A stretch of 63,523 nt of DNA from Kitasatospora sp. DSM 101779 (GTDB lineage: Bacteria; Actinomycetota; Actinomycetes; Streptomycetales; Streptomycetaceae). Made by a program: the position numbers and the translations under genes. The DNA lies in NCBI RefSeq assembly GCF_025655475.1, contig NZ_JAHTIK010000001.1:8019265-8082787 (forward strand). Direction: 5' to 3'. This document shows, in pieces, positions 1-7,153 of this stretch (positions are counted from its first letter, which is position 1; the number at the start of each line of letters is the position of its first letter). Under the pieces are notes generated by a model that saw only the letters and a program-made list of their open reading frames with translations, had not been told where the DNA came from and ran no database searches.

Positions 1-99
1 CGTCGGCGTCCCCGCCCCCGCCCCGGCCGCCGGCGCCCGGCCGGACAGGCCCGGGGCCGGTCCGGATGCCCTCGGACGGACCGGCTACTGTGCCCGGTC

Positions 100-1164
100 A
101 TGGACGAGGGTTTCGACGCGCGAGCCGGCAGGGGCGTCAGCGGACTCGACGCGCGGGCCGAAAGGGCCCGGCCCGAGGCCCCGGCGTGCCCGGAGTGCGG
201 CACCGCAGTGCGCGCGTCCGGGGCGGGCCGCCGACCCGTGTACTGCTCCCGGTCCTGCTCGTCGAAGGCGTACCGGCGCCGCCGCGCCGAGAGCCACCAC
301 AAGGTGGTGGCGGACGCCCTGATCGCCTCGCGCGCCGAAACCCCCGATGCCGCCGACCCCGTGGCCCGGCACCTGCTCGACCTCGCCGCGGGCGTCCGGC
401 ACGCCGCCGCCCGCTACCTGGAGAACCTGCAACACTCCCGCCCCGGCGGCCCGGACCAGCACGGCGACCACGCCCTGGACCTGCTGGAGCGCAGCGTCAC
501 CTCGACCACCCAGGAACTGCTGCGCACGGCCCGCCTGCTCCGCTCCCGGACGCTCGCCGACCACGCCCCGCCCCAGCGCGGGGACGGAGTCACCGCGGCC
601 GCACAGGCCGTCGCCGACACAGTGCCGCGCGTCGGTCCCGGGCCCGCCGGCGACCCTTCCGACGGCACCGCTCCGCCCGGTCGAGATCAGGTTCCCCCGC
701 GCGCCGGAACCCCGTCCCGGGCCCCGGTACGGGTGCGACGGCCGCTGCACCACGGCCCCGTACCCGCCGCGGCGCCGCTGCTGTCGGAGCCGGATCCTGC
801 CGCACCGGGCACCGCAGCACCCGGCGCGGGAGGCGGCGACGGCGCCCCGCTGCGCCTGGCGCTCGCCGCCCGGCGCACCTCCCCGTCGCCGGACACGCGG
901 GGCCTGGGTGCCCCGACCGGGGCGTGGAGCGTCGAGGACGGCACTCTGCTGGTGGAGGGCTGGGACGCCCATCCGGGCGTGTTCGCGGTCCGTCGCCCCG
1001 ACGGACGGCCGGCCGGATGGGTCGCGACGGTCGGCGACGACTGGGGTGCGTTCATCGACGGCCGGATGGTCATCGATGCCACCGACGGCGAGCCCTGGCT
1101 GTCCCAGGACGCCCTCTACGCCGTCTCCCTGCTGCGGATGGCCCTCGACCAGCACCTCGCCTGA
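100..1164 (+). CDS. Zinc-finger (CxxC...CSRSC) protein of unknown function
   Basis: 354 residues. Near residues 30-58 there is a C-x2-C (CPECG) followed by C-x3-C (YCSRSC) and a basic SKAYRRRR stretch. This is the small treble-clef-like zinc motif common in actinomycete proteins that may bind nucleic acid. The middle is alanine/proline-rich and probably disordered. The last ~90 residues are better conserved in style (WSVEDGTLLVEGWDAH, then GWVATVGDDWGAFIDGR) and could be a small beta domain. No Shine-Dalgarno precedes the ATG. A TACTGT hexamer at 86-91 sits where a -10 for a leaderless message would be, so the transcript may start at or near the ATG. The coding call is firm; the function is unknown. 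Confidence 0.75.
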   Translation: MDEGFDARAGRGVSGLDARAERARPEAPACPECGTAVRASGAGRRPVYCSRSCSSKAYRRRRAESHHKVVADALIASRAETPDAADPVARHLLDLAAGVRHAAARYLENLQHSRPGGPDQHGDHALDLLERSVTSTTQELLRTARLLRSRTLADHAPPQRGDGVTAAAQAVADTVPRVGPGPAGDPSDGTAPPGRDQVPPRAGTPSRAPVRVRRPLHHGPVPAAAPLLSEPDPAAPGTAAPGAGGGDGAPLRLALAARRTSPSPDTRGLGAPTGAWSVEDGTLLVEGWDAHPGVFAVRRPDGRPAGWVATVGDDWGAFIDGRMVIDATDGEPWLSQDALYAVSLLRMALDQHLA

Positions 1165-1203
1165 CCCCGCACCTCTGACCCCGCACCTCTGACCCCGCAC
1201 CTC
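1162..1203. repeat. Three tandem 14-bp repeats at the stop codon
   Basis: TGACCCCGCACCTC is repeated exactly three times, starting with the TGA stop of the upstream gene. Since 14 is not a multiple of 3, the three TGA triplets fall in all three forward frames and form a stop in every frame. Confidence 0.9.
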
Positions 1204-1381
1204 GCCCCGGGGCCTTGCCGTGGCCGCCCACGGAGACCGGAGGCCCTGGTTGCGGCCGATCGGACAGGCATGGCCGTCGAAGCGGATCGACGCCGCGGCG
1301 CGCCCGACGCGCTGCCAGGTGTCAGGTGTCAGGGGCGGGGTGTGGCTCGGTCCGCCGGTCCGGCCGGTCGCGCGGCGGAGT

Positions 1382-2317
1382 TCAGCGCGGGAGCACCCAG
1401 GAAGGTGTCCAGGTCCCGGTGTCGTCGCGGCCGGTGGATGCCGAGGCGAGGTGGGTGCGGAGGGTGGCCAGCGCCGGGTGGGGGTTGTCGCGGTGCCAGA
1501 GGAGTGAGTGCGGGTAGACGGGCGTCGGGCCGGTCACCGGGATCCGGCGCAGGCCGTGGTCGGCCGGCCAGACCAGGCGGGTCCGCTCGCCCATGAAGGT
1601 GGCCAGGGCCGGGGTGTCGGCGATGGTGTCGAGGAGGGCGTCGGAGCCGAAGTTGGGGCCGGTCGCCTCGATGGTGAGGCCGAACTCGGCGGCGAGGTCG
1701 TCGTAGTAGGCGGCCCACTCGGTGCCGGGGACGATGCCGGGCATCCAGATTCGGTGTCCGGCGAGCCGGGCCAAGGTCACCGACCGGGCGCCCGCGAGTG
1801 CGTGGGCGGGGCCGGTGAGCAGCTGCAGCGGTTCGTCGACGACCCGCACGGACTCGATGTCCGCGGGGAGGGGCCGCCCGGGCACGGCGACGGCGCGGAA
1901 GGAGGCGTCGATCGCACCGGAGCGAATGGCGGCGACGGCCGTCTCGATGTCGAACAGCATCACCACGTCGAGCTCGATCTCGGGATGCGCACGGTGGAAG
2001 CCGCGCATCAGACCGGACGCCGCGACCCGTGAGGCGATCACGTCGACGCGCAGCGGACGGCTGCCGGCACGCACGGACGCGACCGCGCGGTCGGCGATCT
2101 TGAGCAGCTCGCGGGCGTGGGGCAGGAAGGCCTGCCCGTCGATGGTGAGCTCGGCGCCGCGCGGGGTGCGGGTGAACAGTCTCACGCCGAGGCGGCGCTC
2201 CAGGGCGGCGATCCGCTTGGAGACGGCCTGCTGGGTCACCGCAAGCTCGGCGGCGGCCTCCTGGAACTGCCCCGCGTCGGCGGCGGTGACGAAGGTCCGG
2301 ACGGCGTCGAGGTCCAT
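1382..2317 (-). CDS. LysR family transcriptional regulator
   Basis: 311 residues, normal LysR length. The N-terminal winged helix-turn-helix is classic: MDLDAVRTFVTAADAG, then the recognition helix QQAVSKRIAALERRLGVRLF at about residues 30-49. A periplasmic-binding-protein-like effector domain follows from about residue 90. The gene is divergent from the MFS transporter at 2452, and the 134-bp gap holds inverted repeats and three GGTTGT elements. It is therefore probably autoregulated and likely controls the exporter; that link is inferred from arrangement. The inducer cannot be predicted. Confidence 0.92.
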   Translation of the reverse strand: MDLDAVRTFVTAADAGQFQEAAAELAVTQQAVSKRIAALERRLGVRLFTRTPRGAELTIDGQAFLPHARELLKIADRAVASVRAGSRPLRVDVIASRVAASGLMRGFHRAHPEIELDVVMLFDIETAVAAIRSGAIDASFRAVAVPGRPLPADIESVRVVDEPLQLLTGPAHALAGARSVTLARLAGHRIWMPGIVPGTEWAAYYDDLAAEFGLTIEATGPNFGSDALLDTIADTPALATFMGERTRLVWPADHGLRRIPVTGPTPVYPHSLLWHRDNPHPALATLRTHLASASTGRDDTGTWTPSWVLPR

Positions 2318-2334
2318 GCCGACACCCTAGGGGT

Positions 2335-2357
2335 ACAACCCTCGGTTGTGACCGAGG
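2335..2357. promoter_or_regulatory. Nested inverted repeats between LysR and MFS genes
   Basis: ACAACC-ctc-GGTTGT (2335-2349) overlaps CCTCGGT-tgtg-ACCGAGG (2340-2357), both perfect. Two more GGTTGT copies follow at about 2376 and 2419 toward the MFS gene. The position, just upstream of the LysR start, suits an autoregulatory LysR operator. Confidence 0.55.
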
Positions 2358-2451
2358 CGCCCGGTGGTTGTTTGATCCCTGGACACGGTGCTCGCTTTGA
2401 TGCTTCCGATCACGGATCGGTTGTGCGGCTGCGTGGCGAGGGGCATCGGGG

Positions 2452-3696
2452 ATGAGGAGCGGGCACCGGCTGGGCCGGCGGTTCGGGTGGCTCTGGGCGG
2501 CGTACGGGACGAGCGCGCTCGGCACCTGGCTCGCCTTCGGTGCGTTCCCGCTGATCGCCGTCCGGGTGCTGCACGCAGGACCGGCCGAGGTCGCCGCGCT
2601 CTCCTCCGCGGGGGCGGCGGTGGGCGCAGCCGCGGCGGCGCCGCTCGGCCCGTGGGTGGAGTTCCGCCGCAAGCGGCCGGTCCTGATCGGGACGGACCTG
2701 GTGCGGTTCGCGGCGCTCGCGACGATCCCGCTCGCGTTCGCGCTCGGCGCGCTCACCTTCCTCCAGCTCCTGCTGGTCTCGGTCGTGGTCGCGGCGGCCG
2801 ACATCACCTTCCGTACCGCCTCCGGCGCACACCTGAAGACGCTCCTGCCGTCCGAGGACCTGCTCGCCGCGAACGCCCGGTTCGAATCCACGGCTTGGAC
2901 GACCACCATCGTCGGCCCACCTCTGGGCGGCGCTGCCATCGGACTCCTCGGACCGGTGGCGACGGTGCTGGCCGACGCGGTCAGCTACCTGCTCTCCGCC
3001 GTGGGCATCCGGGCGATGGGCGGGCACGAGCCGCCGCCCGCTCGCCGTCCGGCCGCCCGCCCGAAGGCCGGGGAGCTGCTCGACGGCTGGCGGTACATCC
3101 TCACCGACCGGACACTGCGACCCCTCTTCCTCAACACCGCACTGTTCAACGGCCTGCTGATGGCCACCGAACCACTGCTGGCCGTTCTGATGCTCGGCCG
3201 CCTCGGCTTCGCGCCATGGGCCTACGGCCTCGCTTTCGCCGTGTCCGCCGTCGGCGGCCTGCTCGGCTCCCGACTGGCCCGACCGCTCGCCACCCGGTTC
3301 GGGCAGCACCGGGTCCTGATCGCGACCGGGACACTGCGCGCGCTCTGGCCCGTCGGCCTGGCCCTCCTGCGGCCGGGCACCGGCGGCCTGCTGCTGGTGA
3401 TGGGCATCGAGCTCGGGCTCGTCCTGTGCTGCGGTGTCTTCAATCCCCTCTGCGCGACCTACCGCCTGCAGCGCACCGCCACCGACCGGACCGCCCGCAC
3501 CCTGTCCGCCTGGGCGGTGTCGACCAAGGCCTCCACCGCGTTCCTCACGGCCGCCTGGGGCGTTCTGGGCGCCCTGTTCGGTCCGCGCACGGCCATCGCC
3601 CTCGCCGGCGTCCTCCTCCTGGCCACCCCACTGCTCCTCCCGCGTCGTACCCCGGTCCGGCACCCCGAGCCGGCCCCGGCTCCGACCCGCGCCTGA
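2452..3696 (+). CDS. MFS transporter (drug-efflux type)
   Basis: 414 residues with alternating hydrophobic segments consistent with 10-12 membrane helices. The loop between helices 2 and 3 (WVEFRRKRPVLIGTD) fits the basic inter-helix loop of the major facilitator superfamily. It resembles the MFS_3/enterobactin-exporter-like group that carries macrolide or siderophore exporters. A GAGGGG lies upstream of the ATG. The divergent LysR gene is the obvious candidate regulator. The substrate is not predictable; export of a small molecule is the family expectation. The C terminus ends in a short Pro/Arg-rich tail. Confidence 0.88.
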   Translation: MRSGHRLGRRFGWLWAAYGTSALGTWLAFGAFPLIAVRVLHAGPAEVAALSSAGAAVGAAAAAPLGPWVEFRRKRPVLIGTDLVRFAALATIPLAFALGALTFLQLLLVSVVVAAADITFRTASGAHLKTLLPSEDLLAANARFESTAWTTTIVGPPLGGAAIGLLGPVATVLADAVSYLLSAVGIRAMGGHEPPPARRPAARPKAGELLDGWRYILTDRTLRPLFLNTALFNGLLMATEPLLAVLMLGRLGFAPWAYGLAFAVSAVGGLLGSRLARPLATRFGQHRVLIATGTLRALWPVGLALLRPGTGGLLLVMGIELGLVLCCGVFNPLCATYRLQRTATDRTARTLSAWAVSTKASTAFLTAAWGVLGALFGPRTAIALAGVLLLATPLLLPRRTPVRHPEPAPAPTRA

Positions 3697-3716
3697 CGGT
3701 CCGCCACGGCTGTCCG

Positions 3717-3785
3717 TCAGGCGGGGCCGGTCCGGGTCTCGGCGGGCAGGGTACGGGGCGGGGCGGTGTCGTGGGTGTCGTCCAT
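3717..3785 (-). CDS. Possible 22-residue peptide
   Basis: A short reading frame with a strong ribosome site (GGGAGGAG a few bases before ATG) encodes 22 residues starting MDDTHDTAPPRTLPAE and ending TGPA. It is Thr/Pro-rich, with no membrane segment and no cysteine. It lies in the tail-to-tail gap between the MFS and glycosyltransferase genes, just before a strong hairpin. It may be a leader peptide or small effector, or chance. Only the ribosome site argues for it. Confidence 0.3.
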   Translation of the reverse strand: MDDTHDTAPPRTLPAETRTGPA

Positions 3786-4005
3786 GTGCTCCTCCCGCGC
3801 GTCGGGCAGGGCGGGTCCGGGCCGGCCCGACCGTGCGATGTCCGAAGTGGTGGGTCCGGCCGCGGTGCGGTGCGGTGCGGTGCGGCAGGACCATGACCGT
3901 GAGGGCTCTGTGCGTGCGGGCCCGTCCTGGTGAGCCTGTTGGCGGCCGAAGTCGCGGTGGCGGCCGACCGGGGCCGGCCGAGGTGGCCGGCCCCGGAGAC
4001 CGGGG

Positions 4006-4039
4006 GCGCCGCCGCAGGGTGCCGGCCCTGCGGCGGCGC
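4006..4039. terminator. Hairpin between convergent MFS and glycosyltransferase genes
   Basis: A perfect 14-bp stem (GCGCCGCCGCAGGG and its complement) with a 6-base loop lies 25 bp past the glycosyltransferase stop. It is probably a bidirectional terminator. Confidence 0.75.
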
Positions 4040-4063
4040 GGCTTCCCGAGGTGGCCGTGGGGC

Positions 4064-5194
4064 TCAGCGGGCGGCGGTGACGAGGGCCTCGATGTCGGGG
4101 ACGACGGCGGCCGGAGCGGGGAGGTCGTCGTTCCGGGCCCGGAGGCGGGCGGCGGCCGCTCGGAGTGCCGGGTCGGTGACGAGCCGGGCGAGCAGGTCCG
4201 TGTCGACGTCCTCGGATGCGCTGCGCAGGGCGGCGCCGGTGGAGGTGAGGACGTCGGCGACGGTGAAGTTGTCGGCGCCCTGGGGGAGGAGGAGCTGCGG
4301 GATGCCGGCCTGCAGGGCGGTCAGGGTGCTGCCGGAGCCGCCGTGGTGGACGACGGCGTCGCAGACGCGCAGCAGCTCGGCCAGCGGCACCCACGGCAGC
4401 GCGCGGACATTGGCCGGAAGGGTACCGAGGTGGGTGAGATCCGCGTCACCCACGGCGAGCAGGAAGTCGGCGTCGACCGCGGCGGCGGCCTCGATCAGCC
4501 GGGTGATCGCCTGCAGGCCGTCGATCCGGGTGACCACCGTGCCCAGGGTCACGGCGACCTGCGGCCGGTCGCCGCGGCGCAACAGGTCGGCGGGCACGGT
4601 GCCGCCGCCGTTGAACGGGACGTAGCGCATCCGCAGGCCGACCGGGTCACCGCCGAGTTCGGCCGGGACGATGTTCAGCGGGGTGGTCTCGGCCGGGGCG
4701 GGCACGCCGTGCCGCTCGTAGAGGTCGGTGAAGTGGCCGGCGAGGCGGGCGGCCATGTCGAGGCCCGAGCTGAAGCCGAAGTTCTGGAGGGCTGCCGGGA
4801 TCTTGAGCCGGGCGGCGACCAGCTGTGCCGAGGCCAGGCAGGAGTCGTGGACCAGGAGGTCGGCTTCCCAGGCACGGGCGGTCTCCAGCAGGTCGTCGAC
4901 CGTGGAGCGCGAGGCGTACGCGAAGGCGGCGGCGCCGAGGTCGAGGATCTGGTCCTGGGTCAGGTCGGGCTTGGCGTAGCTCGTCCCGTGATCGCCGCTG
5001 ACGGCTTCGAACGCCTCCTGCAGGGGCTTCCCGTCGCCGATCTCGACCGTCGAGAAGCCGGCCACCGCGAGTTGCTCCAAGGGCTGCGGGACGGCGAAGA
5101 GTATGTCGTGCCCCGCGGCCCGCAGGGCCTGTGCGGTGGGCACCATCGGGTACAGGTGGCTCGGCGCTGCCGGGCCGGTGAAGAGGACGCGCAC
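4064..5194 (-). CDS. Macrolide-type (GT1/EryCIII-like) glycosyltransferase
   Basis: 376 residues from the GTG at 5194, chosen because GGAG lies 5 bases upstream and the protein then begins VRVLFTGPAAPSHLYPMVP, the usual GT-B start. A longer frame reaches 5272 without a ribosome site. The C-terminal half carries the nucleotide-sugar site of family 1 glycosyltransferases (HHGGSGSTLTALQAGIPQLL followed by PQGADNF). Family members transfer activated sugars to polyketides and other secondary metabolites, or inactivate macrolides. No polyketide genes or deoxysugar genes are nearby, so it is an orphan; detoxification or a relict biosynthetic role are both possible. Confidence 0.88.
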   Translation of the reverse strand: MRVLFTGPAAPSHLYPMVPTAQALRAAGHDILFAVPQPLEQLAVAGFSTVEIGDGKPLQEAFEAVSGDHGTSYAKPDLTQDQILDLGAAAFAYASRSTVDDLLETARAWEADLLVHDSCLASAQLVAARLKIPAALQNFGFSSGLDMAARLAGHFTDLYERHGVPAPAETTPLNIVPAELGGDPVGLRMRYVPFNGGGTVPADLLRRGDRPQVAVTLGTVVTRIDGLQAITRLIEAAAAVDADFLLAVGDADLTHLGTLPANVRALPWVPLAELLRVCDAVVHHGGSGSTLTALQAGIPQLLLPQGADNFTVADVLTSTGAALRSASEDVDTDLLARLVTDPALRAAAARLRARNDDLPAPAAVVPDIEALVTAAR

Positions 5195-5302
5195 GGTGTC
5201 TCCAGGCTGTTGCGTCGGTCGGACGTTGCCGAGGCCGGTCCCCGGGCGCCACTCGTCCGCTGCGAGCGACACGGCAAGGGTTGTTCGGCCTCGCCCCGAC
5301 GA

Positions 5303-5319
5303 ACTGACTGGCCGTCAGT
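5303..5319. promoter_or_regulatory. Palindrome upstream of the glycosyltransferase
   Basis: ACTGAC-tggcc-GTCAGT, a perfect 6-bp inverted repeat about 110 bp upstream of the glycosyltransferase GTG, looks like an operator half-site pair. The binding regulator is unknown. Confidence 0.4.
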
Positions 5320-5485
5320 GCGTGTTCCCACCACCGTCGATAATCGGACGTTCCGGCGGTCCACCGGGCAGCGGTCGGCGGGCTGTGCCCGTCCTCCGGT
5401 GTGCGGCTGCGGCCGTGCGGGCGTTCCCGGGGGGCTCGGGGTGGGACGTCCGGCCCGGCGCGGGAGGTCCGCGTCGGGTGCGGCG

Positions 5486-5887
5486 TCAGTACGACTGCAG
5501 TTCGACGAGGGTGCCCTCCGGGTCGCGGAGGTGGGCGGTGCGCAGGCCCGGTCCCCACTGCGGGCGGTCGGCGGGGGCGGCGACCGGTACTGCGCCGTTG
5601 AGCAGACAGAGGTGATATCCGGCGTCCACGTCGTCGACCCGGCAGACGAACATCACTCCACTGCCGGCCGGTTCGGTCCGGGCCGAGTCGGTGCCGAGCG
5701 CGGCGGCCAGCGCGGTGCGGTCGAACAGCGCCAGCGTCCCCTGGCCGGCCACGTCCCAGCTGGCGTAGGGGCCGTCGGCGGTGCCTCGGGTCAGTTCGGC
5801 GCCGGCGAGTTCGGGCAGCACCGCCTGGTAGAAGCGGAAGGTCTCGGCGAACCGGTCGACCAGCAGGCGGGGGTGCAGCGCGTCCAC
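5486..5887 (-). CDS. VOC (glyoxalase/bleomycin-resistance fold) protein
   Basis: 133 residues, the size of a single VOC protein with two beta-alpha-beta-beta-beta modules. The start LHPRLLVDRFAETFRFYQAVLP and the end RTAHLRDPEGTLVELQSY are typical; the EGTLVELQ strand usually supplies a metal-binding Glu. GTG start with GAGGAG 5 bases upstream. It is divergent from a MarR gene with one palindromic operator between them, so it is probably repressed by that regulator. Members isomerise, cleave or sequester small toxic compounds; the substrate is unknown. Confidence 0.9.
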   Translation of the reverse strand: MDALHPRLLVDRFAETFRFYQAVLPELAGAELTRGTADGPYASWDVAGQGTLALFDRTALAAALGTDSARTEPAGSGVMFVCRVDDVDAGYHLCLLNGAVPVAAPADRPQWGPGLRTAHLRDPEGTLVELQSY

Positions 5888-5903
5888 GATTGCTCCTCAA
5901 TAC

Positions 5904-5940
5904 AGTGGGTGTGCACCCACTATAGGTGCTGACCTAGAAT
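5904..5940. promoter_or_regulatory. MarR operator and overlapping divergent promoters
   Basis: AGTGGGTG-tg-CACCCACT (5904-5921) is an 18-bp palindrome centred in the gap between the VOC and MarR genes. Forward, TAGAAT at 5935-5940 is a good -10 only 7 bases before the MarR GTG. On the reverse strand TATAGT (5919-5924) overlaps the palindrome arm. Repressor bound here would block both promoters. Confidence 0.75.
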
Positions 5941-5947
5941 ACTTGTC

Positions 5948-6406
5948 GTGAACGAGCCCACTGCCGTCCCACCGAGCCTGCTGGACCTCAGCACCTACCT
6001 GCTGTCCCGCACCGGCAAGACCGCCCGGGCGCGACTCGCCGAGCGACTCGCCGATCGCGGACTGCGGCTGTGGCACATGGCCGTACTCGCGGCGCTCACC
6101 GACTTCGGCCCGCACGTGCAGCGCGACCTCGCGGTGCGGCTGTCCGTCGACCCCAGCGACATCGCCAAGGTGGTCGACGAACTCGCCGCGGCGGGCCGGG
6201 TCGACCGCTCCCGCGACGCGGCCGACCGCCGGCGCATCCGGGTCACCGCCACCGACACCGGGCGGGCCCTCCTGCGGGAGTTGCAGGACGAGGCCGAGGC
6301 CGTCCAGGCGGAGCTCCTCGCGCCGCTGTCCCGGGCCGAGCGCACCCAGCTCCACGGCCTGCTCCGGCGGGTGTTCGACGGGACCCCCAGCGGACCGGAC
6401 GACTGA
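5948..6406 (+). CDS. MarR family transcriptional regulator, probably leaderless
   Basis: 152 residues with the MarR winged-helix core: LWHMAVLAALTDFG, recognition helix region LAVRLSVDPSDIAKVVDELAAAG, and the wing RSRDAADRRRIRVTAT near residues 80-95. No ribosome site precedes the GTG. A TAGAAT -10 ends 7 bases before it, so the message probably starts at the GTG. Divergent from the VOC gene with a shared palindrome. Expected to repress itself and the VOC gene until a ligand, often a phenolic or antibiotic, binds. Confidence 0.92.
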   Translation: MNEPTAVPPSLLDLSTYLLSRTGKTARARLAERLADRGLRLWHMAVLAALTDFGPHVQRDLAVRLSVDPSDIAKVVDELAAAGRVDRSRDAADRRRIRVTATDTGRALLRELQDEAEAVQAELLAPLSRAERTQLHGLLRRVFDGTPSGPDD

Positions 6407-6706
6407 GCCCCCCGATGTCGCGGCCGCCTGCCGGTCGCCGGTGGAAGGGCCCGCCGACCCTCGCACGGTGCGTCGTCCGACCGTGCCCGTGGCGCCCGGG
6501 CGCATTGTGTACCGGGCGTTCGGCGCCGTTCTGCCACGTCGGTCGCACGTCCGCACGCCCTGCCTGCCCGGTGCTCGGGGAAGGGACGATGGACGGGCGG
6601 GTCACCGGCCGGGGGACACCGCCGGCCGCTGCCGGAGTGCGGGCGGCGGCGGGCGGCTGTTGGCTGGTGTCCGATCCGTGCACCGCTGAGGAAAGGGGAG
6701 ATGGAC

Positions 6707-7006
6707 ATGGCTGTGGTGATGTCGATGCACTGGGCCGAGGTCACGCCGGAGCAGTACGACACGGTGCGGGACGCCGTCGACTGGGAGGAGGTCCCGGCGG
6801 CCGGGGGCCACGTCCACGTGGCCTGGTTCGACGCGCAGGGCCTGCACGTGACCGACGTGTGGGACTCCCAGGAGGCCTTCGAGACGTTCCTCGCCCAGCG
6901 GCTCGCGCCGGCGGTGGAGAAGGCCGGCATCACCGGCGCCCCGGAAGTCTCCTTCAGCCCGCTGCACCGCCGGTTCGTCGCCCCCGGCGTCACCGGGGCC
7001 GAATAG
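6707..7006 (+). CDS. Small conserved hypothetical protein
   Basis: 99 residues from the ATG at 6707. An in-frame ATG at 6701 directly abuts GGGGAG, whereas 6707 has a normal 6-base spacing. The sequence (MSMHWAEVTPEQYDTVRDAVDW, later HVHVAWFDAQGLHVTDVWDSQEAFETFLAQRL) resembles ferredoxin-like dimeric alpha/beta barrel proteins such as antibiotic-biosynthesis monooxygenase relatives. The family assignment is by overall pattern only. It stands alone between MarR and a terminator hairpin. Confidence 0.75.
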   Translation: MAVVMSMHWAEVTPEQYDTVRDAVDWEEVPAAGGHVHVAWFDAQGLHVTDVWDSQEAFETFLAQRLAPAVEKAGITGAPEVSFSPLHRRFVAPGVTGAE

Positions 7007-7014
7007 CAGGCCCC

Positions 7015-7052
7015 GCGGTGGCGGCCCGGACGACCGTCCGGGCCGCCACCGC
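7015..7052. terminator. Bidirectional terminator hairpin
   Basis: A perfect 17-bp stem (GCGGTGGCGGCCCGGAC and complement) with loop GACC starts 8 bp after the stop of the upstream gene and faces the convergent monooxygenase gene. Confidence 0.85.
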
Positions 7053-7153
7053 GACCACCTGCCCGGACCGGGTGGGCCACCGGCAACCCCTCTGCCGGGA
7101 GCCGGGCGACTCCGCCTTCACGCTCGCCCAGGTGCGCGGGCGGTGACCTGTGA

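Noticed and set aside
2876..2900. tRNA-like GGTTCGAATCC stretch
   Set aside because: It lies inside the MFS coding sequence and no cloverleaf forms around it.
3862..3886. GGTGC pentanucleotide run
   Set aside because: Simple-sequence slippage in an intergenic region with no associated structure.
3434..5932. An 832-codon forward frame
   Set aside because: Shadow opposite the glycosyltransferase and VOC genes; no start signal and repetitive Gly/Arg composition.
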